NCBI GenBank assembly: GCA_025403435.1 | Contig: CM046333.1 | Location: 12,611,770 to 12,675,769 of the forward strand | Reading direction: 5' to 3' | From: Artocarpus heterophyllus | Taxonomy: Eukaryota; Streptophyta; Magnoliopsida; Rosales; Moraceae | DNA length: 64,000 nt | Shown here: piece after piece, positions 23,638-37,200 of the stretch | Position numbering within the stretch: the stretch's first letter is position 1 | How the letters are laid out: each line of letters begins with the position of its first letter | Translations under genes and position numbers: made by a program | The notes under the pieces: model-generated | What the model was told of the DNA's origin: nothing | The model's database searches: none | What the model saw: only the letters and a program-made list of their open reading frames with translations

Positions 23638-26600
23638 ATGGCGGGAAACGATTGGGTGAATAGCTATCTGGAGGCGATTCTGGACGTGGGACCCAATCTG
23701 GACGACGCGAAATCGTCCCTGCTTTTGAGGGAGAGAGGCCACTTCAGTCCCACTCGCTACTTCGTCGAGGAGGTCATCACCGGCTACGATGAGACCGATC
23801 TCCACCGCTCTTGGGTTCGAGTACGTTTCTCGTTCTTCTTCAATCGATTTCGTTTTGTTTTTGTTTTTGATTAGACGAAATTGGTCGGTGTAATTTACGT
23901 ACGTTTTGATTTCTATGATGAATTTCGAATTTTGTTTTTATAATCATAGGCTGCGGCGACGAGGAGTCCGCAAGAGAGGAACACCAGGTTGGAGAACATG
24001 TGCTGGAGAATTTGGAATTTGGCTCGAAAAAAGAAGCAGGTTTGGTTTTTCTTTTTCTCTATATCCATTTCTGTGATGTTATTGTTTTTCTTGCTTTATC
24101 ATGGTGGAGTTTCTGCAAAGATGTAGACTTAAATGGAATTACGCAAAATTTTTCCTTATTTTTTTTTATCTATGATTAGTTTTGGTGGTTGTTCATGATT
24201 TGAGGTTGTCAGGTTTTAGATGGCACTGGCATTGTGTCTGAAATCATGTTTTGAAGTTTGTCAAAGATGTCCTGTTTGAAACTTTTAAGTCGTTATATAT
24301 CTGGATTGGAGAGGGATTTTTTTTTCTTTGAATATTTCGATTTGAGTGGTTTCTGATCTGCTCATGTGTCTGCATTTCTCAATCCAACAGTTAGCAGTAA
24401 CTAAAAGGAAAATTTTGTTGTCTCAGAAAAGTTAAAATGAGATTCATTGCTAGCTGTTCTGAATTATCAACTAATATCGTATATACTTTGGCTTTTTTCT
24501 GACTAAGTATCTGCATATCAAAAGTAGTACAAACTGCAAATCCTATTTTTTTGGACATATTTTGCATACGAACAAGAATTTCTTGTCGTAATACCTCTTT
24601 TTTGGGCATTATCTTTTGTTTGGATTAAAGTTGTTTTCTCTCTGTTTGTCCTTTTATTTTGGGAGCAGCTTGAGGGAGAAGAAGCTCAACGTGTAGCAAA
24701 ACGGCGTCTTGAACGTGAAAGGGGCCGCAGAGAAGCAACCGCTGATATGTCAGAAGACTTATCAGAAGGAGAGAAGGGAGATATTTCTGGTGATAGTACC
24801 AAAGGAAGAGTGCCAAGAATTAGTTCGGTAGATGTGATGGAAAACTTGGTTAATCAGCTCAAGGATAAGAAACTTTACATAGTGTTAATAAGGCATGAAC
24901 TATACTCTGTCCAGCCTTAGCTTCCATCCCGTGAGGTTACTTGGGAGTCTTTCCTCCTGAGATATATGTTTTTATATTTTGTTTATTGACATATATGGAA
25001 GTTAGTTATAGTTCAGATTCTCAAATACAATTGCTTTGGCTGATCTTTAACATATATGTTGTACCATAGTTCTTTTCTAACAAGCAGTTTACATGCAGTC
25101 TTCATGGCTTGATACGCGGTGAGAACATGGAACTTGGTCGTGATTCTGACACAGGTGGACAGGTATCATTTTGCCATAACATTTTTCCGTGCATTTCTTT
25201 TACGTGGTTCTCTATTTATTAATCAATCATTTTGACAATTTTTCGACACTATTATAACATCCTTAGTGCTTAATTTGGAGCTTGAAATGTATTGTGTTAT
25301 CAGGTTAAGTATGTAGTGGAACTTGCCAGGGCCTTAGCCACAATGCCAGGAGTTTATCGAGTTGATTTACTGACAAGACAAGTATCAGCTCCAGATGTGG
25401 ATTGGACTTATGGTGAGCCAACAGAGATGTTAAATCCAAGAACCTCAAATAATTCAACGCAGGAGCTCGGGGAGAGTGCTGGGGCATATATCATTCGGAT
25501 ACCATTTGGCCCAAAAAATAAATATATTGCAAAAGAACTTCTTTGGCCTCACATTCCTGAATTTGTTGACCGTGCAATAAACCACATTATGCAAATGTCC
25601 AGAGTTCTTGGTGAGCAACTTGGTGGCGGGCAGCCAGTTTGGCCTGTAGCAATCCATGGACATTATGCAGATGCAGGTGACTCTGCTGCTCTTCTCTCTG
25701 GAGCTTTAAATGTTCCAATGCTTTTTACCGGCCATTCACTTGGAAGAGATAAGCTTGAACAACTCTTAAAGCAAGGGCGTCAATCAAGAGAAGAAATAAA
25801 CACAACATACAAAATTATGCGACGAATTGAAGCTGAGGAGCTATCCCTTGATGCCTCTGAAATTGTTATAACCAGCACCAGACAGGAGATAGAAGAGCAA
25901 TGGCGCTTGTATGATGGTTTTGACCCTATACTGGAACGCAAATTGAGAGCAAGAATTAAAAGGGGTGTTAGCTGTCATGGCAGATTCATGCCTCGCACTG
26001 TTGTAAGTATCAAGAGACACTCTTTTACATGGTCTTTCTTTAAAATCATGTTGCCCTAGTTCCAGCAGGGAAGAGATAATGCATAATTTTCATTGTGATG
26101 ACTAATTGTGAGATAACCCCATTTTAATATATGGTCTTCTTTTATAATTGTCTTTCTATTAGGTAATTCCTCCTGGAATGGAATTTCATCATATTGTCCC
26201 TCATGATCATGGGGATCTGAATGTTGAAGTGGAAAGACACGAAGATAATCCTGCGACTCCTAATCCACCAATTTGGTCAGAGGTAATGAACTACTTGTTC
26301 CATTATATGCTTCTTTTATGGTAGCTCTGTAGATTTTCCCTTTCCTCTATCATTGTTCTATTGTAACGAATAATATGAGATGCATACATATTTGCAGCAG
26401 TAGATATACTGTTAAAATGCTTCACAAATGAATTTCAATTGGCAGATTATGCGTTTCTTTTCCAATCCACGCAAGCCTATGATACTTGCTCTTGCAAGGC
26501 CAGACCCTAAAAAAAATATTACAACTTTAGTCAAGGCATTTGGAGACTGTCGCCCATTGAGAGAGCTCGCTAATCTTGTACGTATCTTTTGATCTGTGTG

Positions 26601-29098
26601 GTGTGTAATTTTCAGTATTCAGAAACCAATTAAATATGTTTATGTCCATTTACATATATTTTCATATATTAGTCTATGCTCATTCATAATTTATTTTCAC
26701 ACTTTTTTGTTGATGCAGACACTAATTATGGGAAACCGTGACAATATTGATGAAATGTCTGGTACAAATGCCTCTGTGCTTCTTTCAATTCTTAAGTTGA
26801 TTGACAAGTATGATCTATATGGCCAAGTAGCATATCCCAAACATCATAAGCAGTCTGATGTCCCAGACATCTATCGTCTGGCAGCAAAAACAAAGGTACA
26901 AATGTGACACTATGCGGGGTCTTTTCAGGATCCAGCCTTCATTGACCATTTGTGCTTCTCATTTCTAGGGCACTTTCTATTCAACTTCTCATTTCAATCA
27001 GATTTTTTTTTGGTGGGATTTTCATGAATCCAAGTTTTGGGTTTAACTTCTTATTGCTAGTATACATGTTATTTGCCTTCTCATTTGAACGAGGTCTTCT
27101 TTTGTAGGGTGTTTTCATTAATCCGGCTTTCATCGAGCCATTTGGGCTTACTTTAATCGAGGTGCTTATCTCTAACTCTCATTACAATCCTAAGTGTCAG
27201 ATATCGATACATGTCATGTCCAACACAAGCTCTTTGTTTTCCAACAGGCAGCAGCTCATGGTTTACCTATTGTTGCCACAAAAAATGGAGGTCCTGTGGA
27301 TATTCATAGGGTGCGCTTTCTCCGATCCCATCTGTTAGAAGTATAATCTTGTATTTATTGCACCTGTCATATGGTGATGTGTAGCTTCTTCTTACAGGTC
27401 CTTGACAATGGTCTATTGGTCGACCCCCATGATCAAAAAGCAATTGCAGATGCTCTTCTGAAACTTGTTTCAGATAAGCAACTGTGGGCAAGATGTAGGC
27501 AAAATGGGCTTAAAAATATTCACCTTTTCTCATGGCCCGAGCATTGTAGGACATACTTATCCAGAATAGCGACTTGCAAACAAAGACAACCGCAGTGGCA
27601 AAGAAGTGATGCTGAATACGACAACTTGGAATCAGAGTCACCTAGTGATTCCTTGAGAGACATACAAGATCTTTCTCTCAACTTGAAGCTTTTGTTGGAT
27701 GATGAGAAAAATGACGGGAGTGGTATAGTTGACAACTCTTTGGATGCTGAAGAGAATGAGCCTGATGGAAAGAACAGGATAGAGAAGGCTGTTTTGACAT
27801 TGTCAAAGGGCATTTTGGGCAGCAGCCAAAAGTCTGTATCCACAGAGAAAGAAGATTACGGTGCTGGCACCAATAAATTTCTGGCATTCAGAAGGAGAAA
27901 GTATATATTCGTGATTGCAGTTGATAGTGATACGACTTCAGAGTTTTTTGAAATCACCGAAAAGGTCATTGAGGCTGCAGGGAAGGACAGAGATACATGG
28001 TCCATCGGATTCATATTGTCAACATCGTTGACTATATCGGAAATTCATTCCCTTCTGATATCAGGATGTCTAAGCCCGTCAGTTTTTGATGCTTTTATTT
28101 GTAACAGCGGTAGCGAGCTCTACTATCCATCTTCAAACCCTGAGGATAGTCCTTCTGGGCTTCCCTTTGTGGTAGACTTGGACTACCGTTCACACACTGA
28201 ATACCGGTGGGGTGGAGAAGGTTTGAGGAAGACTTTGGTTCGCTGGGCTTCTTCTGTAAATGAAAAAAATGGAGAAGAAATTGTATCGGAAGACGAATCG
28301 GGATCTACCACTCATTGTTATGTGTTTCAAGTGAAAGACTCCTCATTGGTAAACTTCTCCACTACCAATTTTTTAGCTCTATTTTTTTTTTTTCATTTTT
28401 TGAAAATCAATTTTGGTGCTCCTCTGGTTCAGCAACAAGACATCTAGCTTTGATTTTTCGACTTTCAAGTTTTTCAGCACTACTTTTCTTTTCTCATTGG
28501 TGCAGATCCCTCCTGTGAAGGAACTAAGGAAGCTTATGAGAATTCAGGCTCTTAGATGTCATGTCATATATTGTCAAAGTGGTACAAAGCTTAATGTTAT
28601 CCCTGTACTGGCTTCTAGAGCTCAAGCCCTCAGGTAACTCATGAAGGAGTTACTTTTACCCGATTTTCCTCTCTCTTTTTGCTAGTGGTTTAATTTAAAG
28701 TTTTTAATCCACTACTGCATCACGTCTTTTCAATTATTTGATTAGACATTTTCTGATTTCTATTTAATTCCATTGGAGAACCGTTGTAAGACTTTACTGA
28801 GATAAGACATCTCATCTTATTCAGGTACCTCTATATCAGATGGGGCATGGACTTGTCAAGCGTTGTGGCCTTTGTGGGAGAATGTGGGGACACAGATTAT
28901 GAAGGCTTGGTCGGTGGGGTCCACAAGACCGTCGTATTGAAAGGAGTTGGGAGCGGGTCTCGAAAACTCCATGGCAACAGGAATTATCCTCTAGAACATG
29001 TGATTTCATTCGACAGTCCGAACATTGTTGAGGCTGAAAGCGACAACAGCATTGACATAAGGACATCGTTGGGGAAACTAGGGGTTTTGAAAGAGTAG
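23638..29098 (+). CDS. SPSA2: Sucrose-phosphate synthase, family A, complete
   Basis: Makes sucrose-6-phosphate from UDP-glucose and fructose-6-phosphate in the cytosol. Exons: 23638-23820, 23950-24039, 24669-24892, 25099-25162, 25304-26002, 26163-26282, 26446-26577, 26719-26895, 27108-27161, 27248-27310, 27398-28348, 28506-28633, 28825-29098; 1052 residues, normal for the family. The start [18 protein letters not shown] is the usual SPSA N-terminus. The GT-B glucosyltransferase region runs from about 170 to 670, with the GT4 E-x7-E pair at E573 and E581 ([11 protein letters not shown]). The C-terminal phosphatase-like domain (about 768-1040) lacks the catalytic Asp pair and is probably structural. 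Regulatory serines match spinach sites: RISSVD (S143, like Ser158), RQVSAPDVD (S215, 14-3-3 site) and RGVSCHGR (S410, like Ser424). Intron 3 uses a GC donor (24893). SPSA2 rather than SPSA1 is inferred from synteny. Confidence 0.97.
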
Positions 29099-29970
29099 GT
29101 AAATCATAGCATGTGTTTTTGTTTTGTTTTCCTGCGTGTGCTAGATCTTCAATCTCTCGCCCGTCGTCTGGCTTCCGTTGCAGCCAACTTTTTATATAAC
29201 CGTGGGGGCCTTGTTATAAATCCGCTTGTTTTGCAGAACTTATTTTTACTATCATTACCATAGTACCACACGAGAAATTCAGTTGTGGACTTTTCAGTGA
29301 ATTCTTTGTTTAATCTCTTATTAAATAAGTTATAACATCCTCATTGTACATTCTCTCGTGGTCCATCTTTATTTTCAATGTTGAACACCATATTATATTG
29401 GGGAGTACCTCAATTAGAATAGAAGGTCACAATGGAGAGAAACTGTGGTGTTGTCGTTTTAACTGTAGTGTTGTTTATTTATTGGCATCTATCTTGATGG
29501 CCGCCGTGGCTGCGGGCCAAAGCAAAGCGGCGGCTGAGAGGCTGAAGCAAAAGAAGGGCAGACAGGAGTGTGTCTCTGCAGGAAAAATACCGAGACGAAA
29601 ACAAAAAATAATAATAATAATAGAGGGATAAATTTTAAATTTTTTTTTTTCCTGAATTTTGTGACTAGTGAAAATGTGGCCCCAAGGTTTATATAGTTCT
29701 ATTTCAGTTTTTGAAACTGTGACAACTTTACTCATTCTCATACGCTTACCCCATATAAATCTTTATGGCAAAAATTAGAGGATTAAACTGATACAAGGCC
29801 GGGATAGAATTGATGATAAAGATAGAATTTAGAGAGGAGGAAATCCAAGATAAAAAAGAAGAATAGCTTGGCAGAGACATAAAACCACAAGATGGAAAAG
29901 AGAAGTCTTAGAGAGTGAAGAAGAACTTAGGGGTAAGAAAACCACTAATATCAATAATTAATCATTAGCT
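29099..29970. other. SPS 3' flank
   Basis: The 3' UTR probably ends near 29345. No consensus polyadenylation signal stands out. The rest is unremarkable AT-rich DNA with an ATA trinucleotide run near 29610 and no gene. Confidence 0.5.
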
Positions 29971-32064
29971 TGTAACACCCGAGAATTTCTAATGCATTAA
30001 AAATACAATAAGTTAAGGATTAGGTAAGACAAAAATACAGTTTAAGAAAAAATACTATAAAATAATACAGTGTAAGAAAGTACATTGATAAAGTTATGTC
30101 GTATGAAAATTACATTGTAAAAGTAATACAATGTAAGAATTGGATTGTTTAAGGTTAAGCAATATGGAATTGGACTGTGTAAGTTAAAGCAATATAGGAA
30201 TAATACTGTTTAAAGAATATGGATGAATAAGGAATGTTGTAGCAGTATAGGAAATATACCGACAATACAAGAAAAATAGTGCCAATATAAATTTAGACTG
30301 TACAAAGTTAGATAACATTGAAATTACATTATGTGATGGATGTAAATAAGTATGGAAGGTTATGGAATCCCATGAACTGTATGGAAAAGAATACCGACAA
30401 TATAGGAAAAATACTGTCAGTATAATTTTGGATTGTGTAAAAAGTCTTTGTGGGACCCACCATGGACACCACAACGAATGGAAAATTGCCACCAAACCTC
30501 CTTGGGTGGCCTAATTACACATTGCCAAGTTAAGCTAGATGATGACAAGTGATCCAATTTGGTAGAAAATCACCAAAAATACCCCTTGACGTGGCCAAAT
30601 CAAATAATGCCAAGTACATAAATAAGAACCAAAAGTACAGAAAAAAAATATGCTTCATATTTCTCCCAAGAAAACCATCCCCCTAGGAATTCTTTCTCAA
30701 AAGTTTGATGAATTTCAAGTTCCAAATCATGCATTAAGGCAAGTTTAAGTGAAGGAGAAGAAGATTGAAGAATTTCCAAGGTAAAAACCCAAGCTTTTTC
30801 TATTATGTCTAAGGGTTTTGTTCATGATTTGGATGGGTCTTGATTGGGTTTTGTCATGGTTTTTGTGGAGAAGACATGACAAAATTTTGAGCTTGGCAAA
30901 GGAGGATCAAAAAGGTTGGCAAAGTTTAGGTAAATCCCTAAACTTTTTACTTGAAAATTCATGCTAAAAATATGCATACCAAGTGTTTGATGAAATGTTT
31001 TGGTCTATGACATGTAAATGGATATTATGGCATGATTGGTTTATGTTCTATGATGATGGTGATGATGATGGAAAGAAGAAAAAGTAAGGTTTTGTGCAAA
31101 AGAATGAAAAGTTATTAAACTTTGCTAAAATTGTAAAGTTTAGTTAGTTTTCAAGAAGTGATAGTCTAGAGGCCCTTAGAGGCCAATTTATGTTCCAAGC
31201 AAGATCTGAAAATTGTCAACACAGTGAGAGAAACAACTTTTGTGAACAAAGTTTTGTGAAATTCTAAAATTACTAAATTGCAAAGTTTTATAAAGTCTCA
31301 GCAGATTTGAAAATCAACCAAAAAGTCCCCCCAAACATTGGAATTTCAAAAAAGTTATAACACAAAAGTTGTAGAACTTGTCACTGTTAGGATAACGTAG
31401 ACAATTTTTCAAAATTCTGCCCGGTTAATAAGTTATGAATTTTACGAAATTTTAGGCACAAAATTTCAAGAAATGGAAACGTTATGAAATGTTTAGAATT
31501 CAACCATGGTGCTTTTGTAAGTTTTATTCCCTATGAAAAACTGAACATTTTGATACGAAATGATTGTTTTTGGTTATGGGGGCAAAAAGGTAAATATTTT
31601 TATGTTTTGGGTCAAAACTATAAATTGTGTGAAAACTGGGTTTTCACCTAGAAACACTAAGTTTCTACATTGTTGTAGGCAGTGAGTAATCATAGATGCT
31701 AAGTTTTAAAGGATTCAAAGTTTAGTCAATGAAAGAATAAAAGAAAAAGATAATAAGGGCAAAATGGTCATTTTATGAAAATGGCCAAAACGGACCTGAA
31801 ATGTTCGATATCAGAAAAAAGCTCCTGAGCGGGAATTTTTTCGTAATATGTAAGTAATGAAATGTTAAAGTTAAACAATGGGTTTTATAGAGTTGTGAAG
31901 TTGATGAAAAACCTATTAAAGGTAAAATGGTCACTTTTGAGGAAACTGCTAGAACAGAGTCAAACACTCCGAGTTAGCATAATGCTCTTAGATGGAAAAT
32001 GTTCCTAATATTTTAAGTAACGAAACTGCCAGTGAGACAGTAAGTTTAACTAAGGGACGCTTAA

Positions 32065-32240
32065 GAACAAAGGTAACATGGTAGGTTACAAAGTCAAGTA
32101 AAGAATGAGGTAACCTGATGGGTTACCAAGCTAAGCAGAAAGAATGGTAACCCAGTGGTTATATAATTAAGCAAAAGGAAAGGTAACCCAATGGGTTACA
32201 AAATTAAGTAAAGAGAAGGGTAAACCAATAGTAAACCTAG
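32065..32240. repeat. GGTAACC...GGTTACC palindromic minisatellite
   Basis: About five units of 36-40 bp, each a near-palindrome (GGTAACC-TGAT-GGGTTACC in the best unit) followed by AAG(T/C)(T/C)AAG-AAA. The last unit is degraded. It lies inside the LTR. Confidence 0.75.
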
Positions 32241-32844
32241 TTATGAAAAAAGGAATGAATGTTTAATGTTTACGTTTTATTATCAATCGAGTAGATTGAT
32301 AAAAAGAAAGTTAATTAATGAGTCAGCTGTCGTTTGATTAGGACACGAGAGGCCGACTAATAAAAGAAAAAGGAACAGAATAGAGAACGCTAGAGCGTAG
32401 TCCATGTAAGTTCAAACCTCACCTACAACATGAAGTAAATGATTTTTAAATGCTTATATACATGTGTGCAATTGTTATGCAAGTTATTTTTAAAGTATGA
32501 TTGCATTTTTTATGCAAAAGGTTTTGAAGTTTAAATCATGATTTGTAATGTATTTTTTTAAAGCATGTTTGTATTTAATATGCATAAAGTTTTTGAAGAG
32601 CAAGTAAAAGTTTTCAATGCAATTGCAATAATTATGTTTAAAGTATGTTTTGCATTTTGTTAATGCATAATGTTTTACAGTTTAAGTTATAAGTTTTATG
32701 TTGTATTTATTGTGCAATAAGTTTTATAGTGCAAGTTATGATTTGCAAATGTGTTTGCCTATAATGTGTTAACATTTGATATGCTCACTAACGTTAAAAA
32801 GAAGGTAAAGTAAAGATAATAAAAAGAAAGTGTCGTACTAGCCT

Positions 32845-32945
32845 CCTTGTTGTAAGGTACCGAAAGTAAAGTTAAATTGTGACCTCCTAGATATGAGGTA
32901 CACAAGTAAAGTTAAAGTTTGATCTCCTAGATGTGAGGTACATGA
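32845..32945. repeat. Short tandem repeat, about 45 bp, 2-3 units
   Basis: Units built on CCTCCTAGATATGAGGTAC followed by AAGTAAAGTTAAA. Confidence 0.6.
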
Positions 32946-33279
32946 ACTCAATGTTCGATAGTCTCAAGTCTTCCGCAAAGGAAGCATCATGTTTTACGAT
33001 CTCATGATTAAAGATGTTGGTACGAACACTAAAGGTTATAAGATAAAGAAAGTTAAGGAACAAGGATAAAGGTTAAGAAAGAAATGGATGTTTAAGTTTA
33101 TAGAATGTTCATAAAATGCGCATAATTGAAGTTCATAATTGAGCATAATTGGAATCATGTATTATGAATTTACTTGTATTCCTTATTATAAAATATTTAC
33201 ATTAAATGCTTATGAAAAAAATTAATGTTTTATGTTAAGTATTTATTTCAATTCTTTTAATAAATTTAATGTGTTTAAC

Positions 33280-33800
33280 GCAGCAATTCCGTGTATCGAA
33301 GTAACATAAAAGGCAAATTTGTTACAAAGGAAACGTTTATTGCTACGAGGCTCATAATCCGGGAAAAAAATATTATCCAAAAACGACAACACTCTAAAGA
33401 CTATATCGACATAAAACATCAATGCGTTCAAACACGGCATTGATTAGAATTCTAGGAATTAGCATAAATTAAAAACGACAATAAAATAAATAATGCACGT
33501 TAACACAGAAACGACACATGCCTTTAAGACGACGTCATACAGAACGAGACATCGACGAATTTTTAGATAGCAGCAGCAGCAATAATAATAATAATAAAAT
33601 TTGACAAAAAAAAAACGACATAAACAAAAGCATGAATATGTAAAAAACACGACATCAACAACAATAAACGACAATAGTTTCTACCAAGAAAACAATAAAC
33701 GTCGATAAATTCACTATAACTGGCAAACTACAGCGCTCTTAGAAACTATACCAACCATAAATGACAAATATTGTTTATTGATATTACATTGTTGTTCGGC
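33280..33800 (+). mobile_element. AACGACA cluster 1, candidate DNA-transposon subterminal region
   Basis: Exact AACGACA at 33382, 33474, 33510, 33614 and 33667, plus variants (ATCGACA, AGACGACGTCATA, ACACGACA, AAACGTCG) within about 400 bp, all in one orientation. The second cluster at 52650-53120 shares ACGACGTCATA. Clustered short direct motifs at transposon ends are typical of CACTA (En/Spm) elements; that assignment is inferred. No transposase and no convincing CACTA terminus was identified. Confidence 0.45.
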
Positions 33801-34113
33801 CTCGTCGGTAAATGACAAAACTTTTTCAAAACTAGTTTTTTTTTTTTTTTAATGAGATTTATTTTTTAAATAAAAATAATTTTGCAAACATAACACAACT
33901 AAATTGACACCTGATTAATACATAATTTAATAAACCCAAGTAATATAATTTTTTTAAAAATGATAAATAAAATCAACTTCAATTATTTTGAGGATTTTAT
34001 GGATAATTGGTTAAGAGAATCCTATTAATAAGGTAAGTTTAACTTAAAACCCTTAACTCTCAAGCCGGCTACATATATTTTTAACTCAGAAACACTTGAA
34101 GAACTAGTTCAAG
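33801..34113. other. Short AT-rich upstream region of GT47 gene 1
   Basis: Contains a T-run at 33837-33850. No gene or repeat was recognised. Confidence 0.5.
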
Positions 34114-34123
34114 TATAAAAATA
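34114..34123 (+). promoter_or_regulatory. TATA box of GT47 gene 1
   Basis: TATAAAAATA, about 160 bp upstream of the chosen start codon, a plausible distance for a TATA box plus leader. Confidence 0.5.
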
Positions 34124-34275
34124 AGATTCTGACCGTTTCCAAAGGAGCCTCAGTTACACTCAACTCAAACCATTACATTCTTTTCACTCTCATTATGTAT
34201 AAAAGCGATCATATTAACCAAAAAAATATATTTAAAAAAAACAAACATTTATGTGCAGAAATATATATCTCAGCC

Positions 34276-37200
34276 ATGGGAGAATACAGCTGCACCAGCC
34301 CCCTTATTCTGTACCCTTCTCTCTTTCTAATCCTCCTCTTTTCTTCCATGAATCACCATTATGTTAACTTCTTCAACTTCCTCCCTAATTTCTCCGCTTA
34401 CAACCACACGCCGGCGATCTTCAACGGCGACACTCGCAATATATCGCCCAAAGATTTTCTCCATGTTGGAAAAGAAAACGGCACTCATGAGTTTTCGGCT
34501 CCGAAAAAGAATAATAGTAGTGCTTCAAACACTGTAAGTAATTTGTTGGACCAGTATTTTGAATGATAGAAATAATCTTTTGAAGTAAATTTGCGTTTCA
34601 TTTTTATTTTTATTTTTATTTTTTGAATTTTGTAGATGAGAAAGAGGAAGAATGTTACTGAAGAGGAGAGAATTGAGAAGGGGTTGGCGAGGGCTAGAGC
34701 GGCAATAAAAGAAGCAGCTCGAACGAGAACCTATAAATCCTACAAAGAGCAGAGTTTTATTCCCAGAGGACCAGTTTACCTAAACCCTTATGCTTTCCAT
34801 CAGTTAAGAATATTCTTCCTTTTTCTATATTTATGGTCTCTTTCCAATTTATTTAAATTTGAAATTAATTTTTTTTAAGTCTTGATCAGTTGATATAGTG
34901 AATTTTGAGCTATAGGGTGCTTGCTTGATCACAGAAGATTTTTGTTGCCATTTTTTTGTGGCTTTCTTAATTATAAGGAAAAACCCACAATCGTAGATTG
35001 ATGACATGAAATTAAGGTTCATGTTTTTCCTACCCAACATAAAAATTCGACCGAAAATTAATTAATAAAGCACTTTTTAAGTCAAGTATCACGGCTTAAT
35101 GGATGCGTTTGGTACGAGTATTTGAGTAGAGTATTTGAATGAAGATTTAAATTTTTGTGAGAGAAAATACTGTAGCAAAATGATTCGAACCGTGATTTGA
35201 AAACCCAAACAAACACACCCTTAACCACTCGGAAACCAAACACCGCTTATGTTCTTTGCACCCTGCTTCTTTGGTGATCAATAGTTGAATGTTGCCACAA
35301 TTTGGGAGAGTTCCCAAGGTTTTTTTTTTTTTGCTAATTTCATTTCTATTGAACCCATTTTTTTAAATATGTGATCGATTTTTTTTTAAAAAAAAAGCTT
35401 AGCGTATATAATCGAGATTTAGACTGCTGGACCAATCGGTAGAAACCTAGATAGGGTCTACATTGGGCATCATGGTGTGGTGTGGAGTGGGGGCAACATA
35501 AGCACAGTAATGGGTGTGCCATTTTTGTGGCCACACAGCATTATCCCCCAATTTCGCACAGACCCAAGTTGGGAGCAAATTTAGTTTATTGCTAAAATTT
35601 AAAATTCTTTTTACTGTTATTATTATTATTCTATTTATATAGTTAACTGATATAGTTTGTTTTATAAATAACTCTTTACATTTTTTTTTTGTTTTTGGGG
35701 TGGGCTTTGTACTTTGTTCACTGACTTTGTTATATGGTTCGGTATGAGACTAGAGATATGTCACATTAACCCAAAAAAAAAAAAAAAAAAAAAAAAAAAC
35801 TAGAGATATGTCACTATCGTTGAACTCTTTTGTTCCCTCAACTATATATGTGACTTGAAGATGCCCCCTATATGTATAGACTGTAGGGATTTGAAGATAT
35901 AGCCCTAATTATGAAAATTTTCTGTTAATAATCAATTTTGCTTATTAATTGGTAAATAGTTTGTATTTTACTAATTGATATACATGTATATAATTAGGAG
36001 TCCGTTGCTACGTTTGGTAGACAAATTTTGATAAACACATGTGACTCAGAAATTAAAAAATGACGAAAAATCAAGTTGTGTGATTCTCTGCAATTGCTTT
36101 CCAGGATTGAAATATATATTTATTATGCACTGAGTTTGTTACAACAGAATCCAGAGATCACAAAACTCAAAATTTAAAATAAAAAAGGTCAACTAGCTAA
36201 AACTCTAGCCAAGATAAGTGGTCTGTTGAGGAGAATGCAGTGGAGAGCATCGAGCTGATTTGGTGGTGCAGTTCAACTGACAGTATTCAAAATCTCCTCA
36301 GAATTTCTATATATCCTTAACAGCGACAACATCCATGAATCTTCTAATTGCACATCTAGGGTGTTTAAAAAGTATGGTTAGTATTAAAACTTTTGAACTG
36401 AAAACTGTAGCATATGAGAACTTTATATTGAAGCTTATTTTTTTAATCATTTGTAGTATATGAGAGCTTTACACTGTAACAACCAAAAATTTTGATAATT
36501 AGATTTGATTTTGCCAAACATCAATCTATAAAATATATTTTTTCTCTTTCAATCGTTAAAAAATGTTGAAAACCACACTTTTGCTTTCCAACGGGAAAAA
36601 ATCCAACCCAAAGTAGTAATATGTTAGTTTGTAAAAAAAAAAAAAAAAGTAAAATCCTACTTCTTTTTAGTTAACATGTGTTTATGGATTCTATTATTTT
36701 TAAAAGATAGTTGAAAAAGTTACATTTTGATCTTTTTGACACGATCATTCTAATGTCTAAGACCTTTTATTCTAATGTCATGGAGAGAGATTGGAGAGGA
36801 TTTTAGGTTCGATCCTACTTTTAATCTTTTATTTATATATAGAATAACACATGCTAGCTATAAAATGTGCTATTTCTTTTTTTTTTTTTTAAAGAAACAA
36901 ATACACACACTGCATTCCAACATGTCTAAAATGATCAGGAGCCACATTGAAATGGAGAAGAGATTCCGAGTGTGGCCTTACAAGGAAGGAGAACCACCAG
37001 TGTTTCACATGGGACCAATGAACGACATATACGCCACCGAAGGACTTTTCATGAATGAATTACAAACGGAGGGAAGCCCATTTTTAGCTCGGGACCCAAG
37101 CGAAGCTCTTGCATTTTACATCCCCATTAGTGTCGTTTTTGTTATAGAATACATCTACAAGCCCTACGTTACTTTCTCCAGGACAGTGCTTCAAGATGTC

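Larger units (their letters stand above)
29971..33240 (+). mobile_element. Long LTR, 5' end intact, 3' end truncated
   Basis: Starts TGTAACACCCGAGAATTTC. It shares with the nested LTR at 16922-19996 the AGTATAGGAAAAATACTG hairpins (30240-30425), an ACTTTTGTGTTATAACTTTT-like stretch and the GTCGTACTAGCCTCC region (32835). It also has two internal tandem arrays (32065-32240 and 32845-32945). The expected TGACA end and a copy of the left flank TAGCT are missing. Sequence changes at about 33240 to the AACGACA-rich region. Probably a Ty3/gypsy-type LTR (inference). No coding domain was found. Confidence 0.65.

Noticed and set aside
33713..33722. CACTATAACT as a CACTA transposon terminus
   Set aside because: No matching inverted TAGTG end or 3-bp duplication could be found, and the motif is too short to rely on.
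34195..34275. Upstream in-frame ATG for GT47 gene 1
   Set aside because: It would put a charged, Lys/Asn-rich stretch ahead of the membrane anchor; the start at 34276 fits the family better.
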